A stretch of DNA of 64,000 nucleotides from NCBI RefSeq assembly GCF_030381805.1, contig NZ_JAUDRH010000026.1:18580-82579 (forward strand), read 5' to 3'. Shown here piece after piece: positions 8,634 to 17,573 of the stretch. Position 1 is the stretch's first letter. Every line of letters starts with the position of its first letter. Position numbers and translations under genes: made by a program. The DNA is from Chlorogloeopsis sp. ULAP01. GTDB taxonomy: Bacteria > Cyanobacteriota > Cyanobacteriia > Cyanobacteriales > Nostocaceae. The notes under the pieces are model-generated. The model worked only from the letters and a program-made list of their open reading frames with translations. It had not been told where the DNA came from and did no database searches.

Positions 8634-9239
8634 TTACTCTCTCGTCCTCATTTGTAATGTTGCCAGAAAGTTTCGCAGTAACTGCTTGCCTGAAGATGTG
8701 AGAACACTCTCTGGGTGAAATTGGACGCCTTCTATATGAGGATAGTTCCGGTGTCGTACTCCCATAATTGTTCCATCTTCAACCCAAGCGGTAATTTCTA
8801 ACACGTCTGGGCAAGTTTGGCGATCAATTACCAAACTATGATATCGGGTTGCAGTGATAGGATTTTCCAATCCCTGGAAAACACCGATCCCAGTGTGAGA
8901 AACTTGAGAAGTTTTACCGTGCATCAACTCTGGTGCAGAAACTATTTTACCGCCAAATACCTGACCGATACTTTGATGCCCCAAACAAACTCCTAGAATT
9001 GGCAAATTATCTCCAAGTTTTTCAATTAATTCTAGAGAAATTCCTGCATCTTCTGGACGTCCTGGCCCTGGAGATATTAGCACACCATCTGGCTTGAGAG
9101 TAAGAATTTCATTTATGGTGATTTTATCGTTACGAAAAACTTTAATATCAGTAGCGACTGGAAACTCTGCTGCCAATTCTCCTAAATATTGAACTAAATT
9201 ATAAGTAAAGCTATCGTAATTATCGATAACTATAATCAC
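8634..9239 (-). CDS. trpG: anthranilate/aminodeoxychorismate synthase glutamine amidotransferase subunit
   Basis: A 201-residue class I glutamine amidotransferase that supplies ammonia to anthranilate synthase (tryptophan) or aminodeoxychorismate synthase (folate). Visible: IIVIDNYDSFTYNLVQYLGE at the N-terminus, ISPGPGRPEDAG, the catalytic Cys in ILGVCLGHQSIGQVFGG (about 76-92), and the closing HPESVLT with catalytic His and Glu. The start codon is GTG at 9237-9239. No synthase large subunit is nearby, so trpG versus pabA is not separable; many cyanobacteria use one for both. Confidence 0.92.
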   Translation of the reverse strand: MIIVIDNYDSFTYNLVQYLGELAAEFPVATDIKVFRNDKITINEILTLKPDGVLISPGPGRPEDAGISLELIEKLGDNLPILGVCLGHQSIGQVFGGKIVSAPELMHGKTSQVSHTGIGVFQGLENPITATRYHSLVIDRQTCPDVLEITAWVEDGTIMGVRHRNYPHIEGVQFHPESVLTSSGKQLLRNFLATLQMRTRE

Positions 9240-9338
9240 AGTTTATAACTCCTGATTCATATCAATAATCATTATCTAAACAAACTGATTACACATTCCC
9301 AGTTCCCCGTTCCCTATCTAAGTGCGATCGCTCTTTAT

Positions 9339-9797
9339 CTAAAATGCCGAGACAATTAAAGTTAACAAAGGAGGTAACAAGAGCGTACCAGCTACCAATA
9401 CTGCAACTAAAGCAGATACAAGTACAGCACCAGCAGCACAGTCTTTAGCAATTTTTGCTAGTTCATGGTAAGTCTGCTTTACTGTTAAATCAACTACTGA
9501 TTCAATCGCCGTATTCAGTAATTCCAAAGCTAAAACCAAACCACTTGTGATACTAATTACTGCTATCTCTACCGTTTTTAATTGTAAAAATATGCTTAAT
9601 CCAAGTGCTAAAACACAAACACATACATGAATACGAAAATTGCGCTGAGTTTGAAATGCGTAACTTATCCCACACCAAGCATACTTAAAACTAACGAATA
9701 AACTGGAGGCGACTTGCCAGGATAGCTCCCGCTTTTTGGTCACCACTTTTTCTAGAGGATTTGTGGATGGTGATGAGACTGGTTGGGACATAGTCAT
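9339..9797 (-). CDS. dgkA: diacylglycerol/undecaprenol kinase family protein
   Basis: A 152-residue small integral membrane kinase of the DgkA family; these phosphorylate diacylglycerol or undecaprenol with ATP. It has an N-terminal hydrophilic extension (about 45 residues), then FKYAWCGISYAFQTQRNFRIHV (partly quoted motif) and the family signature ELLNTAIESVVDL (about 90-102), with three hydrophobic segments. Gram-positive and cyanobacterial homologues tend to be undecaprenol kinases. It precedes the trpG gene on the same strand by about 100 bases and follows ybeY. Confidence 0.88.
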   Translation of the reverse strand: MTMSQPVSSPSTNPLEKVVTKKRELSWQVASSLFVSFKYAWCGISYAFQTQRNFRIHVCVCVLALGLSIFLQLKTVEIAVISITSGLVLALELLNTAIESVVDLTVKQTYHELAKIAKDCAAGAVLVSALVAVLVAGTLLLPPLLTLIVSAF

Positions 9798-9913
9798 AAA
9801 AATACAGCAGCAGATTTTTTAAGTGAGGATTTCTGGCCGATTTTAATCGCACATCAGACTTTATGCCAATTTCTTACAAAAGTAATATAGGTTTATGGTT
9901 ATGCAGCCACGTG

Positions 9914-10441
9914 TCATTCTATATCAATAGCAATACTTACTGACTCAAGTAATATTACTTGCTGTTTGAGCATTTTTTCTAAGCTTTCTTGATCTGGATG
10001 ATCCCAACCTAGTAAATGCAATAATCCGTGAGCAGCTAGCCATGCTAATTGAGTTTGTAAGGAATGTTCCTGCTGTTGAGCTTGTATTTGTGCTGTATCA
10101 ATAGAAATAACTATGTCACCTAGATACAAGGGTAAGGAAGCAAGCATTTCAGCAGGTTGAGGACATTCTACTTCTAACGCTGCGAAGGATAAAACATCTG
10201 TAGGCTTATTTTGCAGTCGATATTGAGCATTTAATACCTGAATTTCGGCATCGTTTGTCAAACGTAGCCCTAGCTCATAATTTGTTGCAGGTGGAAGATA
10301 AGGTTGTAGTATTTCCAACCAGCAATTAAACCACTTTTCCCAAGTTTCTACACTAATTTGGATATGAGTATCGCCTATTAGTTTAGCGTCTGGTTGAGAA
10401 GACTCAAGCACAAAATCTTGCACGCATACTTCAACTTGCAC
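9914..10441 (-). CDS. ybeY: rRNA maturation endoribonuclease YbeY
   Basis: A 175-residue zinc-dependent endoribonuclease that acts in 16S rRNA 3'-end maturation and ribosome quality control. The signature zinc site HGLLHLLGWDH (about 135-145) is complete, and PTDVLSF (about 81-87) is the usual upstream block. The open frame begins at a TTG codon (10439-10441); no ATG is available before the conserved part, so the exact start is uncertain. It is followed by dgkA on the same strand, the common cyanobacterial order. Confidence 0.93.
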   Translation of the reverse strand: MQVEVCVQDFVLESSQPDAKLIGDTHIQISVETWEKWFNCWLEILQPYLPPATNYELGLRLTNDAEIQVLNAQYRLQNKPTDVLSFAALEVECPQPAEMLASLPLYLGDIVISIDTAQIQAQQQEHSLQTQLAWLAAHGLLHLLGWDHPDQESLEKMLKQQVILLESVSIAIDIE

Positions 10442-10481
10442 CAGCCAAAAAATCTCCCATATTTTTAGGTTGTATCAATTA

Positions 10482-10634
10482 TCAACGAGTCAAGTAAGCT
10501 AAACCAACGAGGACAGTTAAAAGCCCTACAGTAGTTAAGACAAAGTGTTTTAAAGAAGTGACTCGCTTTTGCACCATGTTTCGCATGGCGAGTTTGACAT
10601 AGCTAGGTTTTTGTTCTGTTGGAGAGGCACTCAT
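10482..10634 (-). CDS. small one-helix membrane protein (DUF3285-like), 50 aa
   Basis: A short ORF below the usual size cut-off: 50 residues, starting MSASPTEQKPSYVKLAMRN, a basic region, then one transmembrane helix (FVLTTVGLLTVLVGLAYL) and ending in LTR. The layout resembles the conserved cyanobacterial DUF3285 small proteins found next to ybeY. It lies 40 bases upstream of ybeY on the same strand, so probably the first gene of that operon. Function unknown. The 3' coordinate could be off by one base. Confidence 0.75.
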   Translation of the reverse strand: MSASPTEQKPSYVKLAMRNMVQKRVTSLKHFVLTTVGLLTVLVGLAYLTR

Positions 10635-10782
10635 AATGATTTGATAACAATTTCTTCTATAAATGTAACAGTTTGTTTAGTCAATAGTCACTAGCCAGTT
10701 AGTTAGTGAGGACGAGTTTTGCTAATGAGCTTTGGACTGAAACAGATAATTTATTTTTTAAACTCGCCTGTACAGTGGTTAA

Positions 10783-10858
10783 TAGTTAGCGGTTAGTGGC
10801 TAGTAGGTATAAAAACCAACTACTACCTACTAACTACTATCTACTAACAATTCCTACA
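10783..10858. repeat. heptamer-rich STRR tract
   Basis: Degenerate seven-base units related to TTAGTGG/CTACTAA on both sides of a short centre, forming a loose inverted repeat between prfB and the small membrane-protein gene. It could act as a weak terminator for prfB; no clear T-run is seen. Confidence 0.5.
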
Positions 10859-10859
10859 A

Positions 10860-11979
10860 TTACGCAGTAGCTTCTACCAATTGATTTTCTTGCCGGAGAT
10901 AAGATTGGATAAATATGTCAATTTCACCATTCATCACATCTGTGATCGCAGTCGTTTCTACATCAGTACGCAAATCCTTCACCATTTGATAAGGGTGAAA
11001 AACATAGTTACGGATTTGATTACCCCAAGAAGCTTCAACCATATCACCGCGAATTTCGGCAATTTCTTTAGCCCGTTGTTCTTGGGCTATTACCAACAGT
11101 TTGGCTTTGAGCCGAGCCAGAGCTTTTTCTTTGTTTTGCAATTGGCTGCGCTCTTCTGTACAACGTACGGCGATGCCTGTGGGAATGTGAACAATTCGCA
11201 CAGCTGTTTCGACTTTGTTGACGTTCTGCCCACCTTTCCCACCAGATCTAGATGTGGTTATTTCCAAATCCTTCTCTGGAATTTCTAACTGTACCGAGCT
11301 ATCTAACTGCGGCATCACTTCTACTCCAGCAAAGCTAGTTTGCCGTTTACCGTTAGCATTAAAAGGTGAAATTCGCACTAAACGGTGAGTACCAGTTTCC
11401 GATCGCAAGTAACCGTAGGCATAACGTCCGGTAATTTCTATGGTGGCAGATTTGATTCCCGCTTCATCACCTTCAGATATTTCCGTCAAATGTACCTTGT
11501 AGCCCTGGTTTTCTCCCCAACGCGTGTACATTCGCAATAGCATTTCAGCCCAATCTTGAGCATCAGTACCACCAGCACCAGCATTCACCGTTAGTACAGC
11601 ACCTTGTTCATCGTAAGGGCCAGAAAGTAGCTGCTGCAATTCCCACTGATCGAGCTCACGATTCAGTTTGGTAATGGTGATTTGTGCTTCTTGCAGTAGT
11701 GCTTCATCAGTTTCCAATTCCAAAAGCTCTACTACAGCTTTGCTATCTTCCAGACTGGTTTGCCACTGGTTATACTGCTGAAGGTGGTTTTTCAAGTCAT
11801 TGAGTTCTTGCAAAGTTTTTTGAGCTTGAACTTGATCATTCCAAAACTCTGGTTGTGCTGCTATTTGTTCTAAATCTTGAATTTTGGCAGTCAGTGCAGG
11901 TATGTCAAAGATAGTCCTGGGTTTTACCCAGGCGATCGCACAACGTTTCAATTTCGCGTTTTAATTCTAGTACTTCCAT
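10860..11979 (-). CDS. prfB: peptide chain release factor 2, with programmed +1 frameshift
   Basis: Release factor 2, recognising UGA and UAA. The start is ATG at 11977-11979; 24 codons (MEVLELKREIETLCDR...) run to CTT TGA at 11905-11910. There a +1 shift puts GAC into frame and translation continues DIPALTAKIQDLEQ to the stop at 10860, giving about 372 residues. Domain 3 has the catalytic GGQ (SGGKGGQNVNKVET) and domain 2 the RF2 tripeptide region (RISPFNANGKRQTSFAGV). A simple ORF call would start at 11951 in the wrong frame (MKRCAIAW...). The shift makes synthesis depend on RF2 level. Confidence 0.95.
11904..11919 (-). promoter_or_regulatory. prfB recoding site (CTT TGA C with upstream AGG)
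   Basis: On the minus strand the site reads CAGGACTATCTTTGAC: an in-frame UGA after a slippery CUU, followed by C (a poor termination context), with an AGG/Shine-Dalgarno-like element a few bases upstream. This matches the autoregulatory RF2 frameshift site known from Escherichia coli and most bacteria. Confidence 0.93.
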
Positions 11980-12442
11980 TGTTTTTGCTAATAACAGAGC
12001 GTTTTAGGTTTTATCTTTAGACGCAAAGCATCTTGCGAAAGACATCGCTCTTTATTGTATTCATATCTTCAATTTTATCCATATTTGTCTTTTAAGAAAC
12101 AAGGCAGCTATGCTGGAGGCAGGAGGCATTAGACGCGTAGCGGTGAGCCAGTCCGGTGGTGAAGCAACGCTCTTGGTAGGGTTTCCGTAGGTAGGGAAGA
12201 GGATTTGACTTATTTCATTCGTAGCTGATATTGCGCCACCTGTATTGGCGCTCTTAAGAAACATAGGGTTGGGGGGACAGGGTACAGGGTTGGGGGAATG
12301 GGGAAGATTGAGTTTTATAATTTTTTACTACAAATTGTTGTAAAAGCTCTATTCAACCCGATCCAAAAACCGTGGTTTGCTTTCGCAAAAAACCACGGCA
12401 TTTGAACTTTAACTTTGCTTTTCGCCGATTTTGAATGAATTC
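11980..12442. other. spacer between prfB and Bax-inhibitor gene; repeat debris
   Basis: No gene supported. The stretch 12125-12210 carries a dispersed Nostocales repeat type (GACGCGTAGCGG..., AGCAACGCTCTTGG), 12270-12305 is a purine-rich GGGTTGGGGG-type tract, and 12370-12398 is the terminator listed separately. Confidence 0.6.
12370..12398 (-). terminator. rho-independent terminator after Bax-inhibitor-1 gene
   Basis: Stem CCGTGGTTT / AAACCACGG (9 bp) around an 11-base centre that itself contains GCxxxxGC, followed on the minus strand by TTTTTGG. It is 45 bases past the stop at 12443. Confidence 0.75.
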
Positions 12443-13171
12443 TTAATCACGGCCATTAAGGGCGATTAGCAAACGTAAGATGAAGACAAACAGATTGATA
12501 TAAGTCAAGTACATCGACAACGCTGCTGGTAAGTACTGATCGTTGCGATATGTACGGGGCAGAATGTAAAAGTCTACTACCGATGCACCGGCAAACAAAA
12601 ACACGCCTAAACCAGAAATCCCTATTTCTAACCATGTTGGGGTATAGACACCAAACAAAGCAAACAAGAATTGCAAAAGTACAACAACGAACAAGGCAAT
12701 AATGCCCAGACGGATGGTTTTTGTGAGAGCCATGCCGTCAGAATCAGAGAGATTTGAACCAACTTGACGGGCGACAATGAATGTGATGCCGCAACCAAGA
12801 GCTGCCAAACCAATTCCTGGAATGCCTACACCCTCAGTTCTTAACGCCACAAATACTAAGCCACTGAGGGTATATCCAGACAACAGACTGTAAGTTGCTA
12901 AAAGAGGCAGTGCAATGTTGTTTTGACCTTTTTCAGCAACGTTTTGGGCAACAAAAAACAGAACTAAATTTAGAATAATTGCACCAATGAAGGTGGGAAA
13001 GAACAATCCAGGATTAGCACGGATAACTGCCAAACCGCCGTAGGTTCCTAGTGCAGTTAATACTAAACCACCTCCCAAGAAGGGTAAGGCATTAGCTATC
13101 ACATTTGGCCCAACCAGGGCTTGAGTTTTGGCTTCACGGATAGCATCACGGAAGTTGCTAGTATTGCTCAT
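12443..13171 (-). CDS. Bax inhibitor-1/YccA family membrane protein
   Basis: A 242-residue integral membrane protein with seven predicted hydrophobic helices from about residue 30 to the end, of the Bax inhibitor-1 (TMBIM, YccA/YbhL) family. The family pattern includes the C-terminal region with LFAGASVVDFYILPRTYRN (one Asp in a late helix) and the terminal YLTYINLFVFILRLL. Bacterial members are proposed pH-sensitive calcium leak channels or FtsH modulators. Monocistronic with its own terminator. Confidence 0.85.
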   Translation of the reverse strand: MSNTSNFRDAIREAKTQALVGPNVIANALPFLGGGLVLTALGTYGGLAVIRANPGLFFPTFIGAIILNLVLFFVAQNVAEKGQNNIALPLLATYSLLSGYTLSGLVFVALRTEGVGIPGIGLAALGCGITFIVARQVGSNLSDSDGMALTKTIRLGIIALFVVVLLQFLFALFGVYTPTWLEIGISGLGVFLFAGASVVDFYILPRTYRNDQYLPAALSMYLTYINLFVFILRLLIALNGRD

Positions 13172-13800
13172 ATTTCACAACTCGCTTTGTGTGACAACAT
13201 TACTAAACTACTTCCATTTTTACTCAAATTTTCAGATCCAATTGGAAAATAAATCTGCAAGAGTGAGCTTTAACGAGAATTGTCGCTGCTTTGGTTAAAA
13301 AATTAGAAAATTTTCCATTCGTGTATTTCGGTACTTTCAAACTGTGAATTGTGGTGAGAAACATACAAGTATTTAGAGGTTGCAGATAAGTAAATATTTG
13401 CAGGGAGGATTTTTACTATATAAATAACAATAAAATCACCCATGTAAAAAATAGGTTTGTCAAGTATAGAAAAAGAACATTTTAGGTTTAAATGTCCAAA
13501 AATATAATTTTTCATTTTCAATATTTAGTACTGAAATCAATACTCTAAAAATATTTTTATATATTTGTAACTAAGCGAGGGAATACACACATCATTGTTA
13601 CAAAATCTTCAACAATATACAAATAATATTTTGTACAAGCATAATGCGTGTAAATACTGGTATATAGAGATAGGCCATACACAAGTTCAGTGAAACAACG
13701 AATGGTGTAGCAATGCTTTCCTAAGGACAATAATTACAGCTTAGGTGAAATTTTACGCAACTCCATTTCCGAGAATAGGAGTTACTACAAAGGAATTTCT
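13172..13800. other. AT-rich intergenic region upstream of sigF
   Basis: About 630 bases between two divergent genes. It is strongly AT-rich with short ORFs that do not look coding (a minus 72-residue frame at 13303-13521 lacks a sensible RBS and composition). It should hold the sigF promoter and 5' leader; the sigF RBS AAAGGAATTT is at 13788-13797. Confidence 0.5.
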
Positions 13801-14583
13801 ATGGCAGTAAGTCAGTCCTCTATACGAGGTGATGGTATGGAATTATTGCAGCTATACCATCAGAATCCCTCTATTGAACTCCGTAATAAACTTGTAAGGT
13901 TACATATCGGCTTAGTACGAAAAATGGCTCATAAATTTAGCCATCAATGTAATGAGCCTTATGAGGATTTAGAGCAAATTGGTTATTTTGGTTTGATTAG
14001 AGCTATTGAACGCTTCGATCCTAGTCAAGGATATGCATTTAGTTCCTTCGCTGTTCCTTATATTCGGGGTGAGATGCTGCATTTTTTACGCGATCGCAGC
14101 ACTCTACTAAAGATTCCCCGGCGTTGGCAGGAACTTTACAATGAAGGACAAAAAGTTCGCAAAGAATTGGCAGAAATTTTGGGACGTCCCCCCAAAGATT
14201 CAGAAATAGCGAAGCAACTTAAAGTATCAACACAAGAATGGCTAGAAACCAAGTTAGCTGCTCAAAATCGGATGCCTTTGAGTTTAGATGCTACTGTAGT
14301 CAACTACATTGATTGCCAAATCACTTTAGGTGAAGCACTTCCTTGTCCTCGTTCTGCGGCAGAACAACAGCGAGAAGAAGAGCGCCAACAACTGCAAGGG
14401 GCAATCTGTTTGTTGGAAGAAAAACCCCGCATGGCGGTGGAATTGGTATTTTTGAAGGAACTTTCTCGCAAAGATGCCGCTCAAAAAATAGGTACTAGTC
14501 CGATGACAGTCACGCGGTATCTGCAAAAAGGAATTCAGGATTTAATGTCGATGTTACGTCCTCAGGCTCTACCAACTGGATGA
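13801..14583 (+). CDS. sigF: group 3 sigma factor SigF
   Basis: Alternative RNA polymerase sigma-70 family factor of 260 residues. Region 2 is visible in NKLVRLHIGLVRKMAHKF, EDLEQIGYFGLIRAIERFDP and FSSFAVPYIRGEMLHFLRD (about 29-100). Region 3 follows with RRWQELYNEGQKVRKEL, and region 4 ends in the HTH SRKDAAQKIGTSPMTVTRYL (about 227-246). This is the cyanobacterial SigF type, linked in the model strains to motility, pili and stress or heterocyst functions. A good RBS precedes the ATG. No anti-sigma gene is adjacent. Confidence 0.9.
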   Translation: MAVSQSSIRGDGMELLQLYHQNPSIELRNKLVRLHIGLVRKMAHKFSHQCNEPYEDLEQIGYFGLIRAIERFDPSQGYAFSSFAVPYIRGEMLHFLRDRSTLLKIPRRWQELYNEGQKVRKELAEILGRPPKDSEIAKQLKVSTQEWLETKLAAQNRMPLSLDATVVNYIDCQITLGEALPCPRSAAEQQREEERQQLQGAICLLEEKPRMAVELVFLKELSRKDAAQKIGTSPMTVTRYLQKGIQDLMSMLRPQALPTG

Positions 14584-14594
14584 TGATATTAAGT

Positions 14595-15638
14595 TCAGCT
14601 AGTAGGGATGTTGACGTTTGATATTGCCGAAAATTCTAAAACTTGCACTAACGCTTCTCTTACCACACCGGAACCTGCTCCTAAACGGCAGGAATTTTCT
14701 GTCAGATGACGCTTCCACACTCGACTACCCGGTTGCCCAGTGAATAGTTGCAGCATATGGCGAGTAATTTTATTGAGTTTGAGTCCCTTTGTCACCCAGC
14801 TATCAATATAGGAAAACATCGCTTCAGCAACTTCATGACGATTAAGAGGTTGCACTGTCTCGCCATAGATTTCACTATCTGCTGTGGCAAACAGATAGGG
14901 ATGATCGTAAGCCGCACGTCCAATCATGACTGCATCTACGGACTGTAACTGTTGTTGCACCTGTTTTAAATTGATAATTCCACCATTAATTTCGATTAAT
15001 AGGTGGGGAAATTCCTGCTTGAGATGATATACATCTTGATAACGTAGGGGTGGAATATCCCGGTTCTCTTTCGGGCTTAATCCCTGCAACCAAGCCTTGC
15101 GTGCGTGTACGGTAAAACGTCGGCAGCCTGCCTGTGAAATAATGTGGACAAAGTTTGCCATGTCTTCGTAGCGATCGCGATCGTCAATACCGATACGATG
15201 CTTCACACTCACAGGAATGTGAACAGCATTGAGCATTGCTGCTACACAATCTGCCACCCGTTGCGGCTTTGCCATCAAGCAAGCGCCAAAATTGCCATCT
15301 TGTACGCGGCTACTAGGACAACCGACATTGAGGTTGATTTCGTCATAACCCATGTCTTCAGCAATACGAGCGCATTCAGCAAGTTCTTTGGGGTTATCGC
15401 CTCCCACTTGCAAAACTAGAGGTTTTTCTTGGGGTGAGAAGCCTAATAATGAGGGGCGATCGCCATGCAGAATTGCCGCACTTGTAACCATTTCGGTGTA
15501 AAGTAAAGTGCGACGTGTAATCTGCCGCATAAAATACCGAAAGTGGCGATCAGTACGATCCATCATTGGCGCAATACTCAAGGGGTAAACGCCGTGAGTG
15601 ACTGATTCAGGTAAAGTGGCTGAGTGCAAACAAGTCAT
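14595..15638 (-). CDS. dusA: tRNA-dihydrouridine synthase A
   Basis: Flavin enzyme reducing uridine to dihydrouridine in the tRNA D-loop (U20/U20a for DusA). The 347-residue chain starts its TIM barrel at SIAPMMDRTDRHFRYFMRQ (DusA-type rather than DusB), then LVLQVGGDNP (FMN phosphate side) and NVGCPSSRVQDGNFGACLM, where the second Cys (about 118) is the catalytic acid. Converges with sigF, 11 bases between stops. Divergent from pip with a 72-base spacer. Confidence 0.93.
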   Translation of the reverse strand: MTCLHSATLPESVTHGVYPLSIAPMMDRTDRHFRYFMRQITRRTLLYTEMVTSAAILHGDRPSLLGFSPQEKPLVLQVGGDNPKELAECARIAEDMGYDEINLNVGCPSSRVQDGNFGACLMAKPQRVADCVAAMLNAVHIPVSVKHRIGIDDRDRYEDMANFVHIISQAGCRRFTVHARKAWLQGLSPKENRDIPPLRYQDVYHLKQEFPHLLIEINGGIINLKQVQQQLQSVDAVMIGRAAYDHPYLFATADSEIYGETVQPLNRHEVAEAMFSYIDSWVTKGLKLNKITRHMLQLFTGQPGSRVWKRHLTENSCRLGAGSGVVREALVQVLEFSAISNVNIPTS

Positions 15639-15710
15639 AGATCACAAGTCTATCGCAACCGATGTCTTGTGGATTGAGAATTCAGGCTCACAAGTAGGAA
15701 AATTGAGAAA

Positions 15711-16658
15711 ATGCGAGAACTTTATCCACCAATTGAGCCTTATAGAGAAGGGAGTTTACGGGTATCAGAAATTCACACTATTCATTTTGAAGAATCTGGT
15801 AACCCACACGGTAAGCCTATTATCTTACTGCATGGCGGGCCGGGTGGGGGATGTCCGCCATTTTATCGGCAGTATTTTCATCCAGAAAAATGGCGGTTGG
15901 TGATGTTTGACCAAAGGGGCTGTGGAAAAAGCGCACCTCACGCTGAACTGCAAGAAAATACAACTTGGGATTTAGTTAACGATATTGAAGAACTCCGAGA
16001 ACACTTAGGAATTGAAAAGTGGGTTGTTTTTGGTGGCAGTTGGGGAAGTACTTTATCTTTAGCTTACAGTGAAACTCACCCCGAACGTTGCCAAGGATTA
16101 ATTTTGCGTGGCATTTTTATGCTCAGGCAAAAAGAGTTGCGCTGGTTCTATCAAGAAGGCACTAGTTATATTTTTCCCGATGCTTGGGAAGAGTATTTAA
16201 AACCCATTCCTGTGGCAGAACGTGATGATATGCTAACAGCATACTACAAACGTTTAACCAGTCCTGATAGACAAGTTAGGCTAGAAGCTGCTCGTGCTTG
16301 GTCAATTTGGGAAGCTAGTACTAGTAGATTATTTCCAGATTCAGAATTAATGCAAATATTTGGTGAGAATGAATTCGCTGATGCTTTTGCACGGATTGAA
16401 TGCCATTACTTTATCAATAAAGGTTTTTTTGAACCGGAAGACCAATTGCTTTTAAATGTTGATCGCATCCGTCATCTTCCAGCTGTAATTATTCAAGGAC
16501 GTTATGACGTAGTTTGTCCAATGATATCAGCTTGGGAATTACATCGTGCTTGGCCGGAAGCAGAATTTATTGTTGTTCCTGATGCCGGGCATTCGATGAG
16601 CGAACCCGGAATTCGCAGCGCTTTGATAGAGGCTACGGATAAATTTGCTTGTTTGTGA
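15711..16658 (+). CDS. pip: proline iminopeptidase
   Basis: Alpha/beta-hydrolase aminopeptidase (S33) releasing N-terminal proline. The 315-residue protein has the oxyanion-hole motif HGGPGGG (about 43-49), the nucleophile elbow GGSWGSTLSL (Ser about 111), the acid residue in GRYDVVCP, and the catalytic His in DAGHSMSEPG near the C-terminus. Length and motifs are those of classic Pip. The leader includes an MRELYPPIEPY start. Cytoplasmic; single gene. Confidence 0.93.
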   Translation: MRELYPPIEPYREGSLRVSEIHTIHFEESGNPHGKPIILLHGGPGGGCPPFYRQYFHPEKWRLVMFDQRGCGKSAPHAELQENTTWDLVNDIEELREHLGIEKWVVFGGSWGSTLSLAYSETHPERCQGLILRGIFMLRQKELRWFYQEGTSYIFPDAWEEYLKPIPVAERDDMLTAYYKRLTSPDRQVRLEAARAWSIWEASTSRLFPDSELMQIFGENEFADAFARIECHYFINKGFFEPEDQLLLNVDRIRHLPAVIIQGRYDVVCPMISAWELHRAWPEAEFIVVPDAGHSMSEPGIRSALIEATDKFACL

Positions 16659-16740
16659 CATACTCCCCGCACGTCAAATAGCGATCGCGCAATCTTATAA
16701 AGGTAAAGATCCGTACACCAGTCAAGAAAATACCTATAAA

Positions 16741-17031
16741 TTAAGAAAACTCACTTTCAATATCTCTCGATTGATGTAATACTCTGAAAATTTCTATGTC
16801 ATCATTTATTTTTATGTAAAACACAACGTAAGGCTTAACAGGAAAACTTCTAAGTTCGCTCATTAAATCATCTCGCTTTTTGCCCAGATCGGGAAACTGA
16901 GCAAGCATTGGAAAACGATTAAGAATTTGAGCTATTTGTTTGTCAGCTACAATTTGGTTCTGTTGAGCTAGGTAAGTCCAAATATCTTCTAAGTCTTGTT
17001 CAGCTTGCCAAGAAATTCTATAGCGATTCAT
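16741..17031 (-). CDS. ParE/RelE-superfamily toxin
   Basis: A 96-residue toxin of the ParE/RelE fold. Visible are YRISWQAEQDLEDIWTYLAQ (helical hairpin start), a DLGKKRDDL turn, SFPVKPYVVFYIKINDDIEI beta strands and the final VLHQSRDI typical of ParE. ParE poisons gyrase; RelE cuts mRNA. The chain is more ParE-like because the RelE catalytic residues are not seen. Its start is two bases past the stop of the Phd-type gene, so the pair is translationally linked. Confidence 0.85.
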   Translation of the reverse strand: MNRYRISWQAEQDLEDIWTYLAQQNQIVADKQIAQILNRFPMLAQFPDLGKKRDDLMSELRSFPVKPYVVFYIKINDDIEIFRVLHQSRDIESEFS

Positions 17032-17033
17032 TG

Positions 17034-17378
17034 TCAGCTATCCTGATCTAGCTTACGCCGTCCTCGTGCCTTGATATTTTCCAGCAAACGGGGTAGAGAC
17101 TCGTCATCGTATTCGGTATATTCTCCATTCTTTAGCTGTTCGGCTGCGATCGCAATGTCTCGCTGTAATGCTTCTAACTTTAGCTGACGCAGTTCCTCCT
17201 GTGTATGCTCAAGTCTATCTATCATTTCCTGAAAGGCACTTGCATCATGGATGACGACTTCTGCTTTGCCATTAACAGTAAGCACAAGAGGTGATTTAGT
17301 CGCCTTGATCTTCTCTAGAAACTGTTTGACGTTGCGCTTAAAGTCTGTAAGAGAGTGAATATGCTCTAGATTAATCAT
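17034..17378 (-). CDS. Phd/YefM-family antitoxin
   Basis: A 114-residue antitoxin. N-terminal HSLTDFKRNVKQFLEKIKAT and PLVLTVNGKAEVVIHDASAF (about 9-52) are the Phd/YefM DNA-binding fold; a charged helical and disordered C-terminus (NGEYTEYDDESLPRLLENIK) would wrap the toxin. It is upstream of the toxin in the usual antitoxin-first order and should autorepress the operon, with TA-complex cooperativity. Two HIP1-like sites nearby suggest it is not a very recent arrival. Confidence 0.85.
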   Translation of the reverse strand: MINLEHIHSLTDFKRNVKQFLEKIKATKSPLVLTVNGKAEVVIHDASAFQEMIDRLEHTQEELRQLKLEALQRDIAIAAEQLKNGEYTEYDDESLPRLLENIKARGRRKLDQDS

Positions 17379-17513
17379 AAATTAAATACTGAATTGCGTA
17401 CTTAATTAAGTTACTATTCAATGCTATCAAAATAAGATTACTCTGCGATCGCTCGTAACCAATCAACGCCAGCATTTTTATTTCAACTCAATGTTGCATC
17501 CTCTTAAAAATCT

Positions 17514-17531
17514 GTTACATTACTTTACAGG
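17514..17531 (+). promoter_or_regulatory. HLR1-like box upstream of hli gene
   Basis: GTTACATT-AC-TTTACAGG matches the high-light regulatory 1 element pattern (two (G/T)TTACA(A/T)(A/T) direct repeats two bases apart) except for its last two bases. A further GTTACAAA half-site lies at 17543-17550. It is 43 bases upstream of the hli ATG. HLR1 is the known binding site of the response regulator RpaB. Confidence 0.65.
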
Positions 17532-17573
17532 CAGTTGCAACTGTTACAAAGCTTGAACTTTGGAGTTTTGCTC

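Noticed and set aside
12061..12264. 67-aa minus-strand ORF
   Set aside because: Made of a dispersed intergenic repeat (GACGCGTAGCGG...) with no RBS; composition is not coding.
13303..13521. 72-aa minus-strand ORF upstream of sigF
   Set aside because: AT-rich open frame without RBS or conserved features.
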